NCBI RefSeq assembly: GCF_000622085.1
Contig: NZ_JHWL01000033.1
Location: forward strand, 1-35,579
Origin: Butyrivibrio proteoclasticus P6B7
Lineage (GTDB): Bacteria > Bacillota > Clostridia > Lachnospirales > Lachnospiraceae
Direction: 5' to 3'
Length of the DNA: 35,579 nt
The notes beneath the pieces are model-generated. The model worked only from the letters and a program-made list of their open reading frames with translations, was not told the DNA's origin and made no database searches. This document shows, piece by piece, positions 30,529-35,579 of the stretch (its first letter is position 1; each line of letters opens with the position of its first letter). The position numbers and the translations under genes are program-made.

Positions 30529-30558
30529 ATTTTACCATTTATATAGAAACTACAGCAA
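30529..30558 (-). promoter_or_regulatory. Promoter of the candidate small RNA
   Basis: TTGCTG (30558-30553), 18-base spacer, TAAAAT (30534-30529). Confidence 0.55.
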
Positions 30559-30614
30559 CGGCAAACTAGCGCAAAAAATCGCAAAATAATGCAGTGTGAA
30601 CGCGTTTAATGTGC

Positions 30615-30653
30615 AAAAAAAATAAAGCACGCAAGCCACAATGGACTTGCGTG
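30615..30653 (-). terminator. Terminator of gene 30674-31528
   Basis: On the minus strand CACGCAAG (30653-30646) / CTTGCGTG (30635-30628) is followed by a T-rich run. Confidence 0.8.
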
Positions 30654-30673
30654 AATATATACTTTCCTCCTGT

Positions 30674-31528
30674 TTAGATAAGTTCATAAGCACGTACACA
30701 CAGATGCTTAAGATCTGTAAAATGGTTATTCCCACCTTTGAAATCTTTATTAGATGCAGCAGTCCTATATAAGAACCCATGCATAGCATCCGTCTTGGTT
30801 AGATATGTCGGCATATCACCACGCTCAACATTGAAACTCCAATAAACGTACTTATCGCCCTTATTAAAGAACCCGCTCATATCATAGTGATTTGGTTTTA
30901 ATGTAACAGAATCAAAACCAACAAGCTTGGCCTCTTTAGCCAATGCACTCTTAAGTTTTCTGCAATAGGACTTAAAATCATCGCTGGCAACCGAGCAAGC
31001 ATCTTCAATTCTATACCCATCGTATTCTTTAATGAATTTCTGGACAGGTGATAACTGCTCTTTCTTTTTTGGCTTAGTCTTTTTAGGCTTTTCCAAAGTG
31101 GCAAAGTGCTTCAGTGCCAGAGGGACGATATTTTCAGGGGTATCAAAAATATTGACAAGCAGACTTGTTTGCGAATGTAGCTTAACAAGACCGCCTTCTA
31201 CCATGCCTCCAAACTTAAGCGCACCAGTGGCAGGTATGTTAATATTCCAGTATATCACCTTATCGTCATCCCAACTAAGCCTCAATTCGCCTCCATTACA
31301 CGACGGATTAATAGAATGTACAAGGCCATGAGACTCAGCATCTTTTCCTATAAGCTCCATTAGCTCAGAGATTATACTCCGACGTTCCTCATCAGAAGCA
31401 GGCTCATAACCAGAAAATCTCTCATAAAACTCTGCAAGAGTAGTGCATTTTGCCTTCATGCCAACAGGCGTTACCATTATAAAATCAAAAAATGAAGTTT
31501 GCCCTGGCACTATTTTAGTGCTTTTCAT
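30674..31528 (-). CDS. Accessory protein with an internally duplicated domain
   Basis: 284 residues from ATG 31528, with GGAGG 10 bases upstream; a GTG two codons earlier is also possible. Two halves align: FYERFSGYEP...IGKDAESHG...DKVIYWNINIP and FIKEYDGYRI...LAKEAKLVG...DKYVYWSFNVE. A Lys-rich linker (KPKKTKPKKK) joins them. The second half (HYDMSGFF, then LYRTA, then FKGGNNHF) resembles a domain I recall as common on conjugative elements and plasmids, function unknown. The terminator of the upstream Rpn gene ends a few bases before this ribosome site, leaving no room for a separate promoter. Soluble; no membrane segment. Confidence 0.7.
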   Translation of the reverse strand: MKSTKIVPGQTSFFDFIMVTPVGMKAKCTTLAEFYERFSGYEPASDEERRSIISELMELIGKDAESHGLVHSINPSCNGGELRLSWDDDKVIYWNINIPATGALKFGGMVEGGLVKLHSQTSLLVNIFDTPENIVPLALKHFATLEKPKKTKPKKKEQLSPVQKFIKEYDGYRIEDACSVASDDFKSYCRKLKSALAKEAKLVGFDSVTLKPNHYDMSGFFNKGDKYVYWSFNVERGDMPTYLTKTDAMHGFLYRTAASNKDFKGGNNHFTDLKHLCVRAYELI

Positions 31529-31553
31529 AAACACATAACCTCCTTTTTACAAA

Positions 31554-31581
31554 TAAAAAAAGCCTATCATTATGATAGGCT
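31554..31581 (-). terminator. Terminator or attenuator between the Rpn-type gene and the next gene
   Basis: On the minus strand AGCCTATCA-TAA-TGATAGGCT is followed by TTTTTTT. It ends about 8 bases before the ribosome site of the next gene. Confidence 0.8.
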
Positions 31582-31598
31582 CAACCCTGAATAAATCA

Positions 31599-32411
31599 TT
31601 ATACCAATAATTCATTAGATGAAAGGAGCTTCTTTGCGTCTTTGTATGCTTTAATCTTGATACCAAGAAGTTTACATGCTTGCTGTATTGACATATTGCC
31701 ATTGTTAGCGAGATTATCGACATGCTCGACTACATCAAGCGCTTTCTGAAAATCAGCCTTTCCCTGAGCATACTCTTCAACTATCTGACACATCTTACTC
31801 ACTCCTTTCTTATTATTCTTATAATACTGTACTTCCTTGGACAAAATTGGAAACTTAGCGTTATCAACATTCTCGGACTCAAAACAAGTCATAAGCTCAG
31901 ATAAAGCAGTGCCATCCTTAACAGCAGTATTGACATAAACTTCGGAAAGCCCATTGTCAATTGCTGGATAACCTACGCCATCATCCGTAATAACAGTATG
32001 AGCATGGTAAATATTTCGTCCTCTATTAAATATATCGAATCTGGAAATAAAAACCATTAGCAGATTAGGAACATCTGCAAACATACTATTTTTCGGCGTC
32101 TTATTAGCTGTTATCAAAGAGGCATTATAACGAACACGCTTAACGTGATCGTCATTATCCGATTTCTGGACCTCAATATTGCAAATAGCACCATTTCCCA
32201 AGATACACAAGGCATCCAGCCTTACAGAACGGCCATATAGATTTTGAATATCCCTTTGAGCTACTACGGATTTAACAATTAGCTTGTTATCATCCAGTAT
32301 TACCCTTAATATTTCCTGGCAAACAGCCTTGTTTTCCATGAGCCTTTCAAAGAACACATCATCGATAGGCTTTAGTCGTTTTACTTGTTCTAACGTTTCT
32401 TCAGTAGTCAT
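31599..32411 (-). CDS. PD-(D/E)XK nuclease-family transposase-like protein (Rpn type)
   Basis: 270 residues. The N-terminal pattern (LKPIDDVFFERLMENKAVC, then EILRVILDD) and the active-site pattern SVRLDALC...CNIEVQKSD match the PD-(D/E)XK transposase-like family, with Asp and E-x-Q as catalytic residues. The helical C-terminus ends with a segment (SIQQACKLLGIKIKAYKDAKK) like those that often close these proteins. These proteins are very common in Lachnospiraceae; activity as mobile elements is not established for most. AAGGAG lies 4-5 bases before the ATG. The leader carries nested hairpins. It lies inside the replication block between ssb and the duplicated-domain gene, so it may be an insertion. 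Confidence 0.88.
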   Translation of the reverse strand: MTTEETLEQVKRLKPIDDVFFERLMENKAVCQEILRVILDDNKLIVKSVVAQRDIQNLYGRSVRLDALCILGNGAICNIEVQKSDNDDHVKRVRYNASLITANKTPKNSMFADVPNLLMVFISRFDIFNRGRNIYHAHTVITDDGVGYPAIDNGLSEVYVNTAVKDGTALSELMTCFESENVDNAKFPILSKEVQYYKNNKKGVSKMCQIVEEYAQGKADFQKALDVVEHVDNLANNGNMSIQQACKLLGIKIKAYKDAKKLLSSNELLV

Positions 32412-32423
32412 ATTTCTCCTTTT

Positions 32424-32490
32424 CTGAGTTTTAAAGCAAAGACTCAGCCATAGGCCGGTCTCTGCAAATATTAGAGACCATCATCCTATG
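32424..32490 (-). promoter_or_regulatory. Structured leader of the Rpn-type gene
   Basis: Nested hairpin: CATAGG (32490-32485) with CCTATG (32454-32449) outside, and GGTCTCT (32479-32473) with AGAGACC (32463-32457) inside. A second hairpin, CTGAGT (32447-32442) / ACTCAG (32429-32424), sits just before the ribosome site. No known riboswitch recognised. Confidence 0.5.
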
Positions 32491-32538
32491 CGGAGAATAT
32501 AGTCTTAAAACAAAGGAATAAAAACTCCTCTATAATAA

Positions 32539-32590
32539 AAAAAGTAATTTGTCTGTACCTACATTATAGCAGATACAGACAAATTAGCAA
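32539..32590 (-). terminator. Terminator after ssb with a promoter embedded in it
   Basis: On the minus strand AATTTGTCTGTA (32585-32574) / TACAGACAAATT (32557-32546) form a perfect 12-base stem, followed by ACTTTTTTT. A near-consensus promoter, TTGCTA (32590-32585), 16-base spacer, TATAAT (32568-32563), runs through the same DNA, with its -10 in the loop, and would drive the Rpn-type gene. Confidence 0.75.
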
Positions 32591-32612
32591 TTTCGCAGGT
32601 ATTATAACTGAT

Positions 32613-33053
32613 TTAGTTAAAAGGAAGCTCCTCATCAATACCATCAGGAATATTCATAAATCCGTCTCCAGCATTAGCTGATGGAACATCAGAAGATGGA
32701 GCTGAAGAATTAGCTGAAGAAGTGTTCTTTGATTCTGCAAACTCCTGATCCTCGGCAACTACATCTGTTGTATATACCTTAACGCCTTCCTTGTTGGTAT
32801 AGCTACCTGTCTGAATACGTCCAGTAACAACAACCTTAGTGCCCTTTCTGAAATACTTCTCAGCAAATTCACCAGACTTGCCAAAAGCAACGATCTGGAT
32901 AAAATCAGCAGTCTGAGCGTTTGCATCATTTTTATTGACGAAACGTCTGTCTACTGCAAGAGTATATCTTGCAACACAGCTTGCTGACTCTCCCTGAGAG
33001 TATCTCACATCTGGATCTCTTGTTAATCTTCCCATTAATATAACCTTATTCAT
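32613..33053 (-). CDS. ssb: Single-stranded DNA-binding protein
   Basis: 146 residues. The OB fold is standard (MNKVILMGRLTRDPDVRY, then DFIQIVAFGKSGEFAEKY, then GTKVVVTGRIQTGSYTNKEG), followed by a Ser/Ala-rich disordered linker and an acidic tail ending DEELPFN. The tail matches the protein-interaction tip of SSBs apart from the extra final Asn. It protects single-stranded DNA at forks and recruits repair and replication proteins. It follows the delta gene by 30 bases in the same operon; a weak AAGG lies upstream of the ATG. The operon ends after this gene. Confidence 0.96.
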   Translation of the reverse strand: MNKVILMGRLTRDPDVRYSQGESASCVARYTLAVDRRFVNKNDANAQTADFIQIVAFGKSGEFAEKYFRKGTKVVVTGRIQTGSYTNKEGVKVYTTDVVAEDQEFAESKNTSSANSSAPSSDVPSANAGDGFMNIPDGIDEELPFN

Positions 33054-33083
33054 TGTATTTTTACCTTATTCCTTTCTTTGCGC

Positions 33084-33983
33084 TTATGCGCACTCCCTGT
33101 TAATAGTTAATAATTGACTGCAAGCTATTCTCAGAGCATTGTCTGATGAATAACTACCATTTTTAACACCAGCAATCGTTGATGTAATGACAAGCATTGC
33201 TTTATTTAAAGCTGTCTTATCATAAGTTGAGAAAGCTGTACGCTTAGTACCAACTTCACTATCTGAGTAATACTTTAGTTTATAAGCCACCCTGAAATCC
33301 TTCAGTAGTAGCGATAATATGCCAATAGCATCCTTCTCAGATATCAATGAGATTTGTTCGTACAAAGCATCTGCCTTATTTTCCTTTATAAGCGAAGCTA
33401 GTGCGAAGATATTTGCCTCCTCATAGGAAGGACAACACTTCTCGATGATATCAACAGTCAATTCATTTGATATAGATATGCAACTATTTAAGCAGCTGAC
33501 GACATCAAGCAAAGTGACACCATCATTATCAAAGTAGTTCATTTTTTTAACGAACAACCCGTATGCATCTTCTTTGATAGTTGCTCCCTGCCTGCGTAAC
33601 TCAGAAAAAATAACCTTCTGAAGCTCAGGCATGGTTTTTAGCTTATTACATGGCACCATCAAGCCAGCCTCGTCAAACGTTTTATAAAGCTTTGTCCTCT
33701 GATCTACCTTCTTTGCAATAATAATCAAATCAGTAGTAGCAGGTGGATTCTTCATATATCGTTTAAACTCAGCGGTATCTAAATCCTTAAGACCATCGAT
33801 CTCTAGGATTACACCTCTTTTCTCAGCCAGGAATGGATATGTATTGCACACATTGAGAATATCAACGTTAAATACTCCCACAAAAGAGCTAAGATTTACC
33901 GCAGGTGTTGATATAGAATCTATCAGTTTTCTGCGTTTAAGGTCAATGCCATAAGGCTCTGTACCATATACAATCTGTATCAT
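33084..33983 (-). CDS. holA: DNA polymerase III delta subunit-like protein
   Basis: 299 residues, near the usual 330-350 for delta. It has the family layout: N-terminal MIQIVYGTEPYGIDLKRRKL (the GxEPYLI-like start of delta), an ATPase-like domain without Walker A (RGVILEIDGLKDLDTAEFKRY, then DLIIIAKKVDQRTKLYKTF), and a helical collar with EKDAIGILSLLLKDFRVAYKL. Delta opens the clamp in the clamp-loader complex. AGGAGG lies about 8 bases before the ATG. A TTGCTATA box overlaps the end of the helicase gene upstream, so it may have its own promoter. Together with delta-prime and dnaX the window encodes all core clamp-loader subunits. Confidence 0.9.
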   Translation of the reverse strand: MIQIVYGTEPYGIDLKRRKLIDSISTPAVNLSSFVGVFNVDILNVCNTYPFLAEKRGVILEIDGLKDLDTAEFKRYMKNPPATTDLIIIAKKVDQRTKLYKTFDEAGLMVPCNKLKTMPELQKVIFSELRRQGATIKEDAYGLFVKKMNYFDNDGVTLLDVVSCLNSCISISNELTVDIIEKCCPSYEEANIFALASLIKENKADALYEQISLISEKDAIGILSLLLKDFRVAYKLKYYSDSEVGTKRTAFSTYDKTALNKAMLVITSTIAGVKNGSYSSDNALRIACSQLLTINRECA

Positions 33984-34002
33984 TTTAGTTCCTCCTTTTT
34001 AA

Positions 34003-34032
34003 GTTTATTGCAGTGTTACTACTTATAGCAAC
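34003..34032 (-). promoter_or_regulatory. Possible promoter of holA-ssb
   Basis: TTGCTA (34031-34026), 17-base spacer, ATAAAC (34008-34003). The -35 overlaps the 3' end of the helicase gene. The -10 is weak. Confidence 0.3.
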
Positions 34033-35579
34033 TAAGCCGCTAATAATCGTTTTCCATCACGCTCAAAAATATAAAGAGCATCTTTGGCTCGTGTCATAGC
34101 AACATAGATCAGTCGATTCTGCTCTTCAGAAGTGTCGTCCTTATAATCATCGACCATAAGCACAACTTTCCATTCCATTCCTTTACTTTCATGTGAAGTA
34201 ATGAAAATAACAGAACCTTTTGTATCGGGCTCTACCCTAGTCTCATCACCAAAATCAGCCATATACTGCAAAAGCTCATAAAGTTCTTTTGTACTCTTGG
34301 CATGATTCTCATAAATAAGCCTTTCAACAGCTTGTTTAACTGCGCTATCACTGAGATTTAGTACACTAGATACCTCATCACAGTAATAAGCTGATGGCTG
34401 CTCAATACTCACAGATAATACGCACTCTGCCAACCTATCATCAGCAATAAGACTGCGTATCTGGGCAGAATAATCACAACCCTGCTCATAATGATTTTTA
34501 AGGGCAAATGACAGCACCTTAAAGAATGGGTTGTTGACTACATACTCCTTTCCTAGGATAGATGGGAAGGAAACTTCCCTTTGCAGGTCACTAAGCGTCT
34601 GGTTCTTTGAGGCAATTACCGCTATATCTTCGTATGCGTAGCCCTTAGAAATCAGCTCAGAAACAACCATGTTAAGCTCCGACGCACTCTGACCCGTAAT
34701 AGTAACAGGCTCAAGACCGCCTTTCTTTACAGGAATTATTTCCTTTTCAATACGCTTATTGCCTGAAATGACTTTCTCAGCAGACCTAACGATTCTTTCA
34801 GATGTTCTGAAATTCTCCTTTAGAGTGTAAAGTTCAGCACTAGGATACATCTTGCGAAAATCAAGCATATACCTATTAGAGCCTCCACGAAAAGCGTAGA
34901 TACTCTGATCGTCGTCACCAACTGCACAGATATTATTAGATTTAAGGCTTAGATTATAAATAAACTTTGCCTGATCCCTATCGATATCCTGAAATTCATC
35001 CACCATAATATACTTATATCTGCTAGATATCTTATTAAGAACGTCAGGGTGTTCATCAAAAAGCTTCTGTGCTAGTGTGATCTGCTCTGAATAAGTAATA
35101 TACCCATTCTGCTTTACAATAGACTCATATAACTTAGAAAATCTCAAAAAATCCTCAGAATACTTTTCAGTATTACCATTCACTAATACATCATCTAAAG
35201 CTTTGCTTACATTGTGAAGCAGACCGTTATTACCCTTAATAATAGAGTAATTAAAGCCCTCCAACGGCTCGCTAATATCAAGCAACCTATCTATCAGAGT
35301 CATTTTCTCTCTGCTAGTAAGCAACTTAACATTACCTACCAATGACGGATTCAGCTTCAGTATCTGATAACCAAGAGCGTTAAGAGTCATAATTTCAGGA
35401 ACCGCATAGGGTTTACAAAAGGATAAACACCTATTTTTTAACTCCTGTGCAGCTTCACGAGTAAACGTGATAGCCAAAATGAACTCTGGCTCAATACCAC
35501 AATCAAGCAAGTGCTTAATTCTGCCAACCAAAGTAGCAGTCTTTCCGCTACCCGGACCAGCACATACAAGCAACGGCCC
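34032..35579 (-). CDS. UvrD/PcrA-type superfamily 1 DNA helicase, 5' end outside the window
   Basis: The frame is open to the right edge; 515 codons are visible and the N-terminal Q motif is missing. Visible motifs in order: Walker A LVCAGPGSGKT, Ia ILAITFTREAA, Walker B and DEAD-box-like VDEFQDIDR, III AVGDDDQSIYAFRGG, IV TLKENFRTSERI, V VIFITSHESKGMEWKVV, VI LIYVAMTRAKDAL. This matches 3'-5' helicases UvrD/PcrA/Rep. The C-terminus stops soon after motif VI (DGKRLLAA), so the long tail of PcrA is missing. Such helicases unwind DNA in plasmid replication and repair. It begins the visible minus-strand replication block. Confidence 0.93.
   Translation of the reverse strand, partial: GPLLVCAGPGSGKTATLVGRIKHLLDCGIEPEFILAITFTREAAQELKNRCLSFCKPYAVPEIMTLNALGYQILKLNPSLVGNVKLLTSREKMTLIDRLLDISEPLEGFNYSIIKGNNGLLHNVSKALDDVLVNGNTEKYSEDFLRFSKLYESIVKQNGYITYSEQITLAQKLFDEHPDVLNKISSRYKYIMVDEFQDIDRDQAKFIYNLSLKSNNICAVGDDDQSIYAFRGGSNRYMLDFRKMYPSAELYTLKENFRTSERIVRSAEKVISGNKRIEKEIIPVKKGGLEPVTITGQSASELNMVVSELISKGYAYEDIAVIASKNQTLSDLQREVSFPSILGKEYVVNNPFFKVLSFALKNHYEQGCDYSAQIRSLIADDRLAECVLSVSIEQPSAYYCDEVSSVLNLSDSAVKQAVERLIYENHAKSTKELYELLQYMADFGDETRVEPDTKGSVIFITSHESKGMEWKVVLMVDDYKDDTSEEQNRLIYVAMTRAKDALYIFERDGKRLLAA

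Noticed and set aside
1..35579. CRISPR arrays, rRNA genes and canonical tRNA genes
   Set aside because: No regularly spaced repeats of 25-40 bases, no rRNA-like blocks, and no full cloverleaf were seen on reading both strands.

Overview
The window looks like part of a large extrachromosomal replicon (megaplasmid or chromid; a jumbo phage is the main alternative) of a low-GC anaerobic Firmicute. Butyrivibrio-type Lachnospiraceae are my best guess. Reasons: AT-rich DNA, strong AGGAGG-type ribosome sites, an oxygen-sensitive class III ribonucleotide reductase (NrdD), a DUF4317 protein, a YvyF-like protein and Rpn-type PD-(D/E)XK transposase relatives. There are also many short ORFan genes, no rRNA and no canonical tRNA. 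The taxonomic guess is inference; no marker gene is present.

Region by region. 1-4.1 kb: a partial receiver-like gene, a zincin-like protein, a canonical HU, a CCxGH protein, a small membrane protein and an unknown minus-strand gene. 4.1-5.8 kb: gene remnants (a frameshifted HNH-type nuclease and a short tail fragment), three copies of a TGGCATA/TATGCC palindrome, and a two-gene operon with a ribbon-helix-helix protein. 5.8-9.4 kb: a single-chain MmeI-like restriction-modification enzyme followed by a GNAT protein. 12-9.5 kb (minus): an operon of tiny membrane or secreted proteins ending in a DUF4317 protein, led by a tRNA-like element without a D-arm. 12-17.5 kb: a divergent HU-like protein, an Rpn-type protein, a YvyF-like zinc/HTH protein, membrane proteins and an anthrax-lethal-factor-like secreted protease. 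17.5-18.6 kb: about 1.1 kb without genes whose base-pairing pattern suggests a structured RNA on the minus strand. 18.6-21.1 kb: an 821-residue protein of unknown function. 21.1-24.5 kb: a candidate small RNA, a secreted transglutaminase-like protein and two convergent tyrosine recombinases, one with a degraded active site.

24.6-35.6 kb (all minus): a replication block with a UvrD/PcrA-type helicase (partial), DNA polymerase III delta, SSB, an Rpn-type nuclease, a duplicated-domain accessory protein, a YhaM-like OB/HD protein, delta-prime, DnaX (tau/gamma) and NrdD. Together these supply clamp loading, single-strand protection, unwinding and dNTPs, so the replicon carries much of its own replication support. 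Polymerase, clamp, replicative helicase and NrdG are not in this window.

Many transcription units share TTGCTA as the -35 box, often as CTTGCTATA on the minus strand, and most end in clear hairpin-plus-T terminators.
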